Below are positions 15,842-26,043 of a stretch of 64,000 nt of DNA, piece by piece (the first letter of the stretch is position 1; each line of letters opens with the position of its first letter). The notes below the pieces were generated by a model. It was given only the letters and a program-made list of their open reading frames with translations. It was not told the DNA's origin and did no database searches. Source of the DNA: Duganella sp. CF517 (GTDB taxonomy: Bacteria; Pseudomonadota; Gammaproteobacteria; Burkholderiales; Burkholderiaceae_D); NCBI RefSeq assembly GCF_900110275.1, contig NZ_FODC01000002.1, positions 558,001 through 622,000 of the forward strand, written 5' to 3'. A program made the translations under genes and the position numbers.

Positions 15842-17608
15842 ATGACCACACTCTCCGATTTAAACAGCTGCGACGCCGCCACTTTCGTCGAGCACCTGCG
15901 CGGCATCTATGAGCACTCCCCCTGGATACCGGAGCGGGCGGCGGCACGGCGGCCGTTCGCCAACGCGACGGCGCTCAAGCTGGCGTTGCAGGATGTGGTC
16001 AGCGCCGCCACCCTGGACGAGCAACTGGGTTTGATCCGGGAACACCCGGAGCTTGCGGGAAAAGCCGCCGTCGCCGGCCAGTTGACGGCAGAATCGACCA
16101 GCGAGCAGGCAAAATCCGGGCTGCACCTGTGCAGCGCCGAGGAATTCGCCACACTGCACCGACTCAACGCCGACTACAACGCCAAATTCGGCTTTCCGTT
16201 CATCCTGGCGGTCAAAGGCCCGGATGGACAGGGGCTGACGCGGCGCCACGTCATCGCCACTTTCACGCGCCGGTTGAAGAATCAGCGCGCCGACGAAATC
16301 GCCGAGTGCCTGCGCCAGATAAAACGCATCGCGGAAATCCGCCTGAACGACCTGCTGGGCGTGACGCTGGACTTCGGCCCGGCCATCATGCAGTGGTCGG
16401 AGGTCATCGGCGCCTGGAGCGACACGGACAACAGCGGCGACGCTGACTTCGACCTGACCTGCGCTTACATGACTCCGGCCCACCGGCGCACCGCCGCGCA
16501 ACTGGCGGAGTGGATGCGCGAAGCCGGCATGGAGGCGCACATCGACAACGTCGGCAATGTCGTCGGCGTCTACCGCTCGGACGTTGCCGGCGCGAAGACG
16601 CTGATGACCGGGTCGCACTACGACACGGTGCGCAACGGCGGCAAATACGACGGACGTCTCGGCATCCTGCTGCCGATCGCCATCGTGCGCCATCTGCACC
16701 AGCGCGGCGAAAAACTGCCGTATCACTTCGAGATCGTCGGTTTCGCCGAGGAGGAAGGGGTGCGCTTCAAGAGTACCTTCCTGGGCAGTAACGCGGTGAC
16801 GGGCCGTTTCGACCTGTCGCTGCTGGACCAGACCGACGCCGACGGCATCGCCATGCGCGACGCGCTGCTGGCGGCAGGGCACGACGTGTCGCGCATTCCC
16901 GCGATCGCGCGCGATCCGGCGCAGTTGCTCGGCTTTGTCGAAGTACATATCGAACAGGGTCCGGTGCTGCTGGAACGCGACCTGGCGCTGGGCGTTGTGA
17001 CGGCGATCGCCGGCAGCTCGCGCTATCTGGTCGAGTTGACCGGCTTGGCCAGTCACGCCGGCACCACGCCGATGACGATGCGTAAGGACGCCGCTGCGGC
17101 GGCGGCGGAGATCGTGCTGCTGGTGGAGCGGCGTTGCGGTCAGGGTGTGGCGCTGGTTGGTACGGTCGGGCAGTTACAGGTACCGGGTGGCTCGGTCAAC
17201 GTGGTGCCCGGCGCGTGCAAACTGTCGCTCGACATCCGCTCGGCCGACGATGCGGTGCGGCAGGCGGCGGTCAAGGATGTGTTGGACGGGATCGCGGAGA
17301 TTTGCGCGCGGCGGCAAGTGGAATTCAGTTTGCAGCGGATCGTCGATGCGGCGGCGGCGCCGTGTGCGCCGCGTTTGATGGACCAGTTGGGGGCGGCGAT
17401 CGAGCGGGCCGGTTTGCCGCGTTTCGATTTGTTGTCGGGAGCCGGGCACGACGCGATGGCGATGGCGGCGATTACGGAGGTGGCGATGCTGTTCACACGC
17501 TGCGGTAATGGTGGTATCAGCCACAATCCGCTGGAGACGATGACGGCGGACGACGCGGATATCGCCGCGCGGGTGCTGCTGGATTTCCTGAGAAATTACG
17601 AGACCTGA
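15842..17608 (+). CDS. Fusion: OHCU decarboxylase + allantoate amidohydrolase
   Basis: Two-domain purine-ureide enzyme of 588 aa. Residues 1-170 are an OHCU decarboxylase (UraD-like) that makes S-allantoin: LIREHPELAGK (catalytic His68), STSEQA (Glu88), LHRLNADYNAKFGFPFI and LAVKG match the family. From about 180 to the end is an M20-type allantoate amidohydrolase (AllC-like): GSHYDTVRNGGKYDGRLGI (metal His259/Asp261), GFAEEEGVRFKSTFLGS, HIEQGPVL, GLASHAGTTPMTM, GAGHDAMAMA and NGGISHNPLE. The two reactions are not consecutive, since allantoinase acts between them and is not in the window. The gene follows the LysR regulator and faces puuD. No internal stop or start suggests a split. Confidence 0.92.
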   Translation: MTTLSDLNSCDAATFVEHLRGIYEHSPWIPERAAARRPFANATALKLALQDVVSAATLDEQLGLIREHPELAGKAAVAGQLTAESTSEQAKSGLHLCSAEEFATLHRLNADYNAKFGFPFILAVKGPDGQGLTRRHVIATFTRRLKNQRADEIAECLRQIKRIAEIRLNDLLGVTLDFGPAIMQWSEVIGAWSDTDNSGDADFDLTCAYMTPAHRRTAAQLAEWMREAGMEAHIDNVGNVVGVYRSDVAGAKTLMTGSHYDTVRNGGKYDGRLGILLPIAIVRHLHQRGEKLPYHFEIVGFAEEEGVRFKSTFLGSNAVTGRFDLSLLDQTDADGIAMRDALLAAGHDVSRIPAIARDPAQLLGFVEVHIEQGPVLLERDLALGVVTAIAGSSRYLVELTGLASHAGTTPMTMRKDAAAAAAEIVLLVERRCGQGVALVGTVGQLQVPGGSVNVVPGACKLSLDIRSADDAVRQAAVKDVLDGIAEICARRQVEFSLQRIVDAAAAPCAPRLMDQLGAAIERAGLPRFDLLSGAGHDAMAMAAITEVAMLFTRCGNGGISHNPLETMTADDADIAARVLLDFLRNYET

Positions 17609-17641
17609 ACGAACCACGGTAGCCATACGTGTGTGCGCGTT

Positions 17642-19021
17642 TCATTTCGCGTTGTCAGGAATGAGCATGCGCCGTAGTTCCGATGCCACTTCGGCGATCA
17701 CCGTGGTCCAGCCGCCTTCAGACGGCTGCCGGAATAGTCGCATCGATGGATACCACGGCGTATCGCCGCGCTCCGTCATCCATCGCCAGTCGCAGCGATG
17801 ATGCGGTAGCAGCAGCCAGCACGGTTTGCCCAGCGCGCCCGCCAGATGCGCCACCGCCGTGTCGACACTGATCACCAGATCCAGATTGGCGATCACGCCG
17901 GCCGTATCGGCAAAGTCCTGCAGGCGCGGCGCGATCGCTAGCAGCGTCATGCCCGCCGGCGGCGTCAACGCCTCCGCCTCGCTGTCCCCTTTCTGCAGGC
18001 TGACGAAATGCAGCGCGCCGTTCTGACAGAGGTCCGCCAACGGCGACAGCGTGTGCAATGACGGTAACGAACGCTCGGCGTCATTCTCGAACTGCGGGTT
18101 GCCTTTCCACGCCAAACCAACCCGCAAACCTTTTTGAGGCAGCATGCCCGCCCAGTAACGCACCGACTCGGGATCGGCCGTGATATACGGCGCGGACGGA
18201 ATGTTGGACAGGTCGGTGCCGAACAACGCCGGCAGGCGCATTGGATGCGTCCAGAAATCCCATCCACTGCCCGGCACCGCGCCCTGCTGGACGTAAACCT
18301 CATCGACACCGTCCAACCCCGCCATCAGCCGCCGCAGCGTAGCTGGACAGGCCACCGCGACGCGCGCCGCGCCTGCCTCCTTGAGCTTCGCGGCATAACG
18401 GCTGAAATGGATCATGTCCCCCTGCCCGGCCTCGGATACGATCACCACCGATTTTCCCGCCAGCGTTTCGCCCTCCCATGGCGGGCAGTTGAACGGCTGC
18501 GCAAGGCTGTCGAAGTGCCAGCGCGACTCCAGCAGCGGCCAGCCCTCGGCGAACCGCCCCTGCCGCAGCAGGATATAGGCGAGATTGAACTGCGCCTTCG
18601 GATAGTCCTCGTCCAGCTCCAGCGCGCGGCGGTAGCACGCCTCGGCCTCCTGCTCGCGCTGCACGCAGGCGAGCAGCACACCCAACTGGCTCCACGCGGA
18701 CGGCGACTCGGGTGCGAGGTCGAGCGCCATGCGCGCGGCCGCCTCCGATTCGTCGAAACGCCGGGACTTTTGCAAAAGCACGCCGAGATTTTGATACAGC
18801 CGGGCGTTGTCTGGCAATAACGCGATGGCGTGCAGATAGTGGAACTCCGCCTCCAGCAAGTCCCCGCGCAGCTCCTTCAGATAACCGAGATTGGCACGCG
18901 CACCGGCGTGCTCCGGCTGCAGCGCTATCGCCTGCCAAAAGCACTCTTCGGCGCCGACCGCGTCGCCGACGGCCATGCGCCGGTTGCCATCGAGGTAGGC
19001 TTGCTGTGGGTCTGTGTACAT
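17642..19021 (-). CDS. TPR protein with C-terminal glycosyltransferase-like domain
   Basis: Cytoplasmic-looking protein of about 459 aa. Residues ~1-180 hold five or so TPR units (for example AIALQPEHAGARANLGYLKE and ALDLAPESPSAWSQLGVLLA). The C-terminal ~270 residues resemble GT9/GT41-type glycosyltransferases, with VVIVSEAGQGDMIHFSRYA, RVGLAWKGNPQFENDAERSL, and LDLVISVDTAVAHLAGALG near the end. Proteins of this build often glycosylate flagellin or surface proteins, but the acceptor cannot be told. The ATG at 19021 is used because longer in-frame starts overlap the upstream gene; no strong ribosome site is visible. It is the last gene behind the pyrimidine operon, with no functional link visible. 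Confidence 0.8.
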   Translation of the reverse strand: MYTDPQQAYLDGNRRMAVGDAVGAEECFWQAIALQPEHAGARANLGYLKELRGDLLEAEFHYLHAIALLPDNARLYQNLGVLLQKSRRFDESEAAARMALDLAPESPSAWSQLGVLLACVQREQEAEACYRRALELDEDYPKAQFNLAYILLRQGRFAEGWPLLESRWHFDSLAQPFNCPPWEGETLAGKSVVIVSEAGQGDMIHFSRYAAKLKEAGAARVAVACPATLRRLMAGLDGVDEVYVQQGAVPGSGWDFWTHPMRLPALFGTDLSNIPSAPYITADPESVRYWAGMLPQKGLRVGLAWKGNPQFENDAERSLPSLHTLSPLADLCQNGALHFVSLQKGDSEAEALTPPAGMTLLAIAPRLQDFADTAGVIANLDLVISVDTAVAHLAGALGKPCWLLLPHHRCDWRWMTERGDTPWYPSMRLFRQPSEGGWTTVIAEVASELRRMLIPDNAK

Positions 19022-19076
19022 CGGGGAGTAAGCCTGTGCGAAAACAAAAGCATACCATCCCCGCCGTGACTGCCGG

Positions 19077-20312
19077 CTAGACGATCCTGGCGCGCTCCAG
19101 CATGGCATGCAGCAGCACGTTGCAACCGGCTTCCAGATGCTCGGACTTGGCGTCCTCGATCTCGTTATGGCTGATGCCGTCCTTGCAGGGCACGAAAATC
19201 ATGCCCGACGGCGCCAGTCGCGCGGCGTAGATCGCATCGTGGCCGGCGCCGGAGACCACGTCCATCGTCGAATATCCCAATTTGGCGGTGGCGTTGCGGA
19301 CCGCGTCCACGCAGTCCGGATGGAACGGGCATGGCGGGTAGTAAGACACGCGCTCGATCGAAATCCCCAGGCCGCTGTCGGCGCGGGTCTTGTCGATAAA
19401 GGCCAGCATCTCCTCGTGCATGGTGTTGAGCAGTTCGTCGTTCACGTTGCGCAGGTCGATGCTGAATTTGACTTCGCCCGGGATCACGTTGCGGCTGTTC
19501 GGGAACACCTGCACCATGCCGACGGTGCCGCGACCATACGGCGGATAGCGGTTGGCGATGGCCACCACTTCCTGCATGATGCGGGTCGATACCTGCAGCG
19601 CGTCCTTTCGCAATCCCATCGGCGTCGGACCGGCGTGCGCCTCCATGCCGCTGACCACGCAGTCGTACCACGACAGGCCCATCACGGCCGGCACCACGCC
19701 GATCACCTTGTCGGCGTCTTCCAGCACCGGCCCTTGTTCGATATGGGTCTCGAAGTAGGCGCCGATCGGATGCTGGCCGGGCACCTGATCGCCCTTGTAG
19801 CCGATGCGCGCCAATTCCTCGCCCACGGTCTTGCCCTCGGTGTCCTTGGCCGCGTACGCCGTCTCCAGGCTGAAGGCGCCGCAGAACACGCCGGAACCCA
19901 TCATCACCGGGACGAAGCGCGAGCCTTCCTCGTTGGTCCAGAAGGCCACCTCAATTGGCGCCTCGGTCTTGATCTTCAAATCGTTCAGCGTGCGCACCAC
20001 CTCAAGGCCGGCGAGCACGCCGTAATTGCCGTCGAACTTGCCGCCGGTGGGCTGGGTGTCGATATGGCTGCCGGTCATAATTGGAGGCAGCGCGTTGTTG
20101 GTGCCGTCGCGGCGCATGAAGACGTTGCCGATTTGGTCGATCGTGATCGACATGCCGGCGTCCTTGGCCCAGCCGACCACCAGGTCGCGCCCTTGCTTGT
20201 CCAGGTCCGTCAGCGCCAGGCGCTTGACGCCACCTTTGGGCGTGGCGCCGATTTGGGCCAGTTCCATCAGCGCCGCCCACAGACGGTCGCCATTGATGCG
20301 CATTTCACTCAT
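19077..20312 (-). CDS. Beta-ureidopropionase / N-carbamoyl amidohydrolase (M20 type)
   Basis: Zinc-dependent amidase of 411 aa in the allantoate amidohydrolase/N-carbamoyl-amino-acid hydrolase family. Motifs: TGSHIDTQPTGGKFDGNYG (metal site, about residue 82), FWTNEEGSRF (catalytic Glu pair), HIEQGPVLEDADKVIGVV, MEAHAGPTPMGLRKDA, GAGHDAIYAA and KDGISHNEIE. In this operon it would hydrolyse N-carbamoyl-beta-alanine (or the methyl homologue from thymine) to beta-alanine, CO2 and ammonia, the third step of the reductive pyrimidine pathway. The site GCAGGGAT precedes the ATG. It lies 19 nt after the dihydropyrimidinase gene. Confidence 0.9.
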   Translation of the reverse strand: MSEMRINGDRLWAALMELAQIGATPKGGVKRLALTDLDKQGRDLVVGWAKDAGMSITIDQIGNVFMRRDGTNNALPPIMTGSHIDTQPTGGKFDGNYGVLAGLEVVRTLNDLKIKTEAPIEVAFWTNEEGSRFVPVMMGSGVFCGAFSLETAYAAKDTEGKTVGEELARIGYKGDQVPGQHPIGAYFETHIEQGPVLEDADKVIGVVPAVMGLSWYDCVVSGMEAHAGPTPMGLRKDALQVSTRIMQEVVAIANRYPPYGRGTVGMVQVFPNSRNVIPGEVKFSIDLRNVNDELLNTMHEEMLAFIDKTRADSGLGISIERVSYYPPCPFHPDCVDAVRNATAKLGYSTMDVVSGAGHDAIYAARLAPSGMIFVPCKDGISHNEIEDAKSEHLEAGCNVLLHAMLERARIV

Positions 20313-20331
20313 ATCCCTGCTCCTGTGTTGA

Positions 20332-21726
<1,395 letters not shown>

Positions 21727-21751
21727 TTACTTCTCCTGAATCCTGTGAATC

Positions 21752-23236
21752 TTAGGGGTGGGCGGGCGCCCTCACCGCGGGCACCGTCTTCCCCTTCATC
21801 ATAACCCCATACACGATTGCGGAGATTACGATTCCGACGAACCATGCATAGGTATAAATCGTTTTGAAGCCCTCGCCCACGCCGGGGAACGACGCCGGGA
21901 AGGCGGCGTTGAGGAAGCCCGGGATGTTCGGCGCCACGCCGACCACGAAGGCCACCAGCGCGGCCACGTTCCAGCCGTTTCCGTAAGAGTAGACGCCATC
22001 CTCGCGATACAACTCGGCGACATTGAGTTCGGTCTTGCGGACCATGTAGTAATCGATGATCAGGATGCCGGCGATGGGGCCGAGCAGCGCCGAATAGCCG
22101 ATCAGCCACGTGAAGACGTAACCCTGCGTCGATTCGAGTATCTTCCACGGCATCATGAGGATGGCGATACCGGCGGTGATGTAGCCGCCGGTCTTGTAGG
22201 AGATCTTCTTGGGCGAGAGCGCCGAGAAATCATACGCCGGGCCGACCAGATTGGCGGCCAGGTTCACCGAGACGGTGTCGATCAACAGGATCAGCAGCGC
22301 CACCAGCACCGCGACGCCGGTCATCCGGCTCGCCAGATCGACCGGGTCCCAGATCGCTTTACCATACAGGACGACCGTGGCAGAGGTGACGATCACCGCC
22401 ATCGCCGCCAGCAGCCCCATAGGCACCGGCAGGCCGACCGACTGGCCGATGACCTGGTCGCGCTGCGATTTCGCGAAGCGGGTGAAGTCGGGAATGTTCA
22501 GCGCCAGCGTGGCCCAGAAGCCCACCATCGCCGTCAGCGACGGCCAGAACACGGACCAGAACTGGCCTTCCTTCTTGCCGCCAGCGACGAACTGCGATGG
22601 CGCCGACAACAGGTCGCCAAAGCCGCCGGCCTTGTTGTGCACCCACGCCAGCAGCACGAAGCAGATGGCGATCTTCAGCGGCGCGGTGTAGGTCTCCAGT
22701 TTGCGAATGGCGTCCATGCCGTGCACGATGTACCAGAACTGGATGGCCCAGAAGGCCAGGAAGCAAAGCAGCTGCGCGCCATTGATGCCGAGGAAGCCGA
22801 GTTTGGCGCCGCCGATCTCGCCGCCCATCATCACGCCGAGCAGCGTGTAGATCATCGAGCCGCCGAACCAGGTCTGGATGCCGTACCAGCCGCAGGCGAC
22901 GATGGCCCGCATCAACGCAGGCAGCCGCGCGCCGGAGGTGCCGAACGAGGCGCGCGCCAGCACCGCATAGGGAATGCCGTACTTGGTGCCGGCGTGGCCG
23001 ATCAGCAGCATCGGCAGCAGCACGATGGCGTTGGCGATGAACACCGTCAGCACCGCCTGATAACCCGACATGCCCCCTTCGATCAAACTCGCCGACAGCG
23101 TGTACGCCGGAATGCACATCACCATGCCCACCCACAGCGCCGCGAAGTGATACCAGCGCCAGGTGCGTTGCGCTGCGGTGGTCGGCGCCAGGTCTTCGTT
23201 CCAGAGTTGCGTGCTGCCAGAGAGTTCTTTGCTCAC
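21752..23236 (-). CDS. NCS1-family nucleobase:cation symporter
   Basis: Inner-membrane transporter of 494 aa with about 12 transmembrane helices, in the NCS1 family (Mhp1, PucI, CodB relatives). Signature regions are NEDLAPTTAAQRTWRWYHFA at the N-terminus, YTLSASLIEGGMSGYQAV, GIPYAVLARASFG, and WYGIQTWFGGSM (residues expected to contact the substrate). Start is GTG at 23236 with GGAG 7 nt upstream. Position inside the pyrimidine operon points to uracil, thymine, dihydropyrimidine or hydantoin as the import substrate; allantoin is possible because a urate locus is nearby. The C-terminal tail is short and cytoplasmic. Confidence 0.92.
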   Translation of the reverse strand: MSKELSGSTQLWNEDLAPTTAAQRTWRWYHFAALWVGMVMCIPAYTLSASLIEGGMSGYQAVLTVFIANAIVLLPMLLIGHAGTKYGIPYAVLARASFGTSGARLPALMRAIVACGWYGIQTWFGGSMIYTLLGVMMGGEIGGAKLGFLGINGAQLLCFLAFWAIQFWYIVHGMDAIRKLETYTAPLKIAICFVLLAWVHNKAGGFGDLLSAPSQFVAGGKKEGQFWSVFWPSLTAMVGFWATLALNIPDFTRFAKSQRDQVIGQSVGLPVPMGLLAAMAVIVTSATVVLYGKAIWDPVDLASRMTGVAVLVALLILLIDTVSVNLAANLVGPAYDFSALSPKKISYKTGGYITAGIAILMMPWKILESTQGYVFTWLIGYSALLGPIAGILIIDYYMVRKTELNVAELYREDGVYSYGNGWNVAALVAFVVGVAPNIPGFLNAAFPASFPGVGEGFKTIYTYAWFVGIVISAIVYGVMMKGKTVPAVRAPAHP

Positions 23237-23294
23237 AGGGCGTTCTCCAAGGGTTGATCAAACAATCGTGCATCTTCCGTTGCAAGATCCGTTC

Positions 23295-24587
23295 CTATAC
23301 AGTCTCCGGCACCTTCACGTTTTCCGCACGCGGGTTGCGCGGGTCCTGCGTCCAGTTCATGTAAGGCTTGCCCGTATCCTGCGGCACCATCGTGATGCAC
23401 CCCTGCACCGGGCAGGTGATCTCGCACAGATTGCAGCCGACGCATTCCTCCTTGATCACCTCATAGGTGCGCACGCCGGCTTCATCGATCAACTGCGCGA
23501 TCGACTGGTGCGACGTGTCCTCGCACGCCACGTAACAGCGGCCGCACTTGATGCAGTCGTCCTGGTTGATGTGGGCGATGACCTGATAGTTCATGTTCAG
23601 GTACTTCCAGTCGGTGGTGTTGGGCACCGCCTTGCCGACGAATTGACTGACGCTGGTGTAGCCTTTCTGGTCCATCCAGCGCGACAGGCCGTCCTTCATC
23701 TCCTCGACGATGCGGAAGCCATGCAGCATGGCGGCCGTGCAGACCTGCACGCAGCCGGAACCGAGCGCCATGAACTCCGCCGCGTCGCGCCAGTTGCCGA
23801 TGCCGCCGATGCCCGAGATCGGCAAGCCCTTGGTGGCCGGGTCGCGCGCGATTTCAGCCACCATGTTCAGCGCGATCGGCTTCACCGCCGAACCGCAGTA
23901 GCCGCCGTGCGTGCTGGCGCCGCCGACGATGGGGAACGCCACCATCTGGTCCAGATCGAGGTGGGTGATCGAATTGATCGTGTTGATCAGCGAGACGGCG
24001 TCGGCGCCGCCGGCCTTGGCGGCGCGCGCCGGCGCGCGCACGTCGGTGATGTTCGGCGTCAGCTTGACGATGACCGGCAGCTTGCTGTGCGTCTTGCACC
24101 AGCGCGTGACCATTTCCACGTACTCAGGAACCTGGCCCACCGCCGCGCCCATGCCGCGCTCCGGCATGCCGTGCGGGCAGCCGAAATTGAGTTCGATGCC
24201 GTCGGCGCCGGTCGCCTCCACCAGCGGCAGGATATCGGCCCACAGCTTCTCCTCGCACGGCAGCATCAGCGAGACGATGATCACGCGGTCGGGCCAATCC
24301 TTCTTGACCTGCGTGATCTCGCGCAGGTTGATGTCCAGCGAACGGTCGGTGATCAATTCGATGTTGTTGAAGCCGAGGACCTCACGGTTCTTGCCGTAGT
24401 GCGCCGAGTAGCGCGACGAGACGTTGACGGCGGCCGGGTCTTCGCCCAGCGTCTTCCACACCACGCCGCCCCACCCCGCCTCGAAGGCGCGCACCACGTT
24501 GTAGGCCTTGTCGGTCGGCGGCGCGGAGGCCAGCCAGAATGGATTGATCGACTTGATGCCGCAAAATTCTATGCTCAGGTCAGCCAT
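23295..24587 (-). CDS. preA: Dihydropyrimidine dehydrogenase (NAD) subunit PreA
   Basis: Catalytic subunit of NAD-dependent dihydropyrimidine dehydrogenase, 430 aa. The N-terminal FMN-binding TIM barrel resembles dihydroorotate dehydrogenase (ASAPPTDKAYNVVRAFEAGW, ELNFGCPHGMPERGMGA with the catalytic Cys, VKLTPNITD, GGIGNWRDAAEF). The C-terminal module (about residues 335-395) has two 4Fe-4S motifs, CIKCGRCYVACED and CVGCNLCEITCP. It reduces uracil or thymine to the dihydro form with PreT (known for E. coli PreTA). Its ATG overlaps the preT stop by one base (TAATG), so translation is coupled. Confidence 0.95.
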   Translation of the reverse strand: MADLSIEFCGIKSINPFWLASAPPTDKAYNVVRAFEAGWGGVVWKTLGEDPAAVNVSSRYSAHYGKNREVLGFNNIELITDRSLDINLREITQVKKDWPDRVIIVSLMLPCEEKLWADILPLVEATGADGIELNFGCPHGMPERGMGAAVGQVPEYVEMVTRWCKTHSKLPVIVKLTPNITDVRAPARAAKAGGADAVSLINTINSITHLDLDQMVAFPIVGGASTHGGYCGSAVKPIALNMVAEIARDPATKGLPISGIGGIGNWRDAAEFMALGSGCVQVCTAAMLHGFRIVEEMKDGLSRWMDQKGYTSVSQFVGKAVPNTTDWKYLNMNYQVIAHINQDDCIKCGRCYVACEDTSHQSIAQLIDEAGVRTYEVIKEECVGCNLCEITCPVQGCITMVPQDTGKPYMNWTQDPRNPRAENVKVPETV

Positions 24588-25984
24588 TATGCAGCCTCCA
24601 CTTTCGATGCAGCGGTTATTGATGCCGTCATTGATTTCAGGTCCTCATGGATCGCGTGGGCGGCCAGCTTGCCATGCTGGACCGCCTGCACGGTCAGATC
24701 CTGACCCGGCGCCACGCAGTCGCCGCCGGCATAAATCCCCGGCAGCACGGTGCGGAACTGGTCGTCCACGTGGATTTTGTCACCGTCGCGTTTCAGCGTT
24801 TTCGCCAGCGGATCGCTGATGCCGGCTTGGTCCATGCTTTGGCCGATGGCCTTGAAGATGGCGTCGGCCGCGATCTCGAAGGTTTCGCCGGTACCGCCGA
24901 AGCGGCCATCGACGATAGCGGTTTTCTCGAAGCGCATGCCGCGCACCCGGCCCGCCTCGTCCAGCAGCACCTGCTGCGGTTGCGCCCAAGTGCGCATGCG
25001 CACCTGGTTTTCCTTGGCGATGTGCTGTTCGTGTTCGGTGGCGCTCATGGCCTCGAAGCCGCGCCGGTACACCAGCGTGACCTCCTCGGCGCCAAGGCGC
25101 TGGATCTGCACCGCCATATCGATGGCGGTATTGCCGGCGCCGATCACGATGGCGCGCGATGGCAGCGGCAGCTGGCTCAAGTCGTCCGCCTGGCGCAGTG
25201 CGGCGATGTAATCGACGGCGGCCAGCAAACCGGGGGCATCCTCGCCGGTCAAGCCAAGCTGCTTGCTGGCGCCGAGGCCAAGGCCGAGGAACACCGAGTC
25301 GTATTGCGCGTGCAGGTCTTTCAGCTGTATGTTGCCGCCCAGGGTCTGGCCGTGGAGAATCTCGATGCCGCCGATCGCCAGCAGGAAGTCGACTTCCTTT
25401 TGCGCGAAGTTATCGGTCAGCTTGTACTTGGCGATACCGTATTCATTGAGGCCGCCCGATTTCTCGCGCGCTTCGAAGATCACCACGTCGTTGCCCAGCA
25501 TCGCCAGGCGGTGCGCGCACGACAGACCGGCCGGACCGGCGCCGACCACGGCGATCTTCTTGCCGGTCGACGGGAAGCGTTTGAATGGATGCTCGTCGAG
25601 CGACATGTTGTCGATGGCGTAGCGCTGCAGCAGGCCGATCTTCACCGGCTGGCCTTCGGCGTCGTGATTGCGCACGCAGGCGTCCTCGCACAGGATCTCG
25701 GTCGGACAAACGCGCGCGCAACTGCCGCCCAGGATATTTTGCTTGAGGATGCCGACCGCCGCGCCGTTGACGTTACCGTCGTGGATATTGCGGATGAAAC
25801 TTGCGACGTCGATGTCCGACGGGCAGATGCGCGTGCATGGCGCGTCGTAGCAGTACAGGCAGCGCGAACTCTCGATCGCGGCCTTGCGCGCATTCAGTGC
25901 CGGCGCGAGATCGGTGAAGTGTTCCGCCAATGCCGCATTGGCTTCCTTCGGATGCGGCATGTATTTCAGGGATTCGATCATCAT
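24587..25984 (-). CDS. preT: Dihydropyrimidine dehydrogenase (NAD) subunit PreT
   Basis: Flavin/iron-sulfur electron-input subunit, 465 aa, of the glutamate-synthase small-subunit type. N-terminal cluster cysteines occur in CLYCYDAPCTRICP, SCARVCPTEILCEDACVR. FAD-binding VVGAGPAGLSCAHRLAMLG is near residue 150 and the NAD(P)-binding VIGAGNTAIDMAVQIQRLG near 285. C-terminal GIYAGGDCVAPGQDLTVQAV completes the FAD site. It passes electrons from NADH to PreA. The start at 25984 has AGGAAA 7 nt upstream; a second ATG at 25981 is equally possible. It follows mmsA by 59 nt. Confidence 0.95.
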   Translation of the reverse strand: MMIESLKYMPHPKEANAALAEHFTDLAPALNARKAAIESSRCLYCYDAPCTRICPSDIDVASFIRNIHDGNVNGAAVGILKQNILGGSCARVCPTEILCEDACVRNHDAEGQPVKIGLLQRYAIDNMSLDEHPFKRFPSTGKKIAVVGAGPAGLSCAHRLAMLGNDVVIFEAREKSGGLNEYGIAKYKLTDNFAQKEVDFLLAIGGIEILHGQTLGGNIQLKDLHAQYDSVFLGLGLGASKQLGLTGEDAPGLLAAVDYIAALRQADDLSQLPLPSRAIVIGAGNTAIDMAVQIQRLGAEEVTLVYRRGFEAMSATEHEQHIAKENQVRMRTWAQPQQVLLDEAGRVRGMRFEKTAIVDGRFGGTGETFEIAADAIFKAIGQSMDQAGISDPLAKTLKRDGDKIHVDDQFRTVLPGIYAGGDCVAPGQDLTVQAVQHGKLAAHAIHEDLKSMTASITAASKVEAA

Positions 25985-26043
25985 TCATTTTCCTGGCTAA
26001 TGGCTCGGTAGTCTCGGATACCCCGGACGACGAATTCGTCCGA

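Noticed and set aside
15643..15906. 87-codon minus-strand ORF
   Set aside because: Spans the end of the LysR gene and the start of the OHCU/allantoate fusion on the opposite strand; no support.
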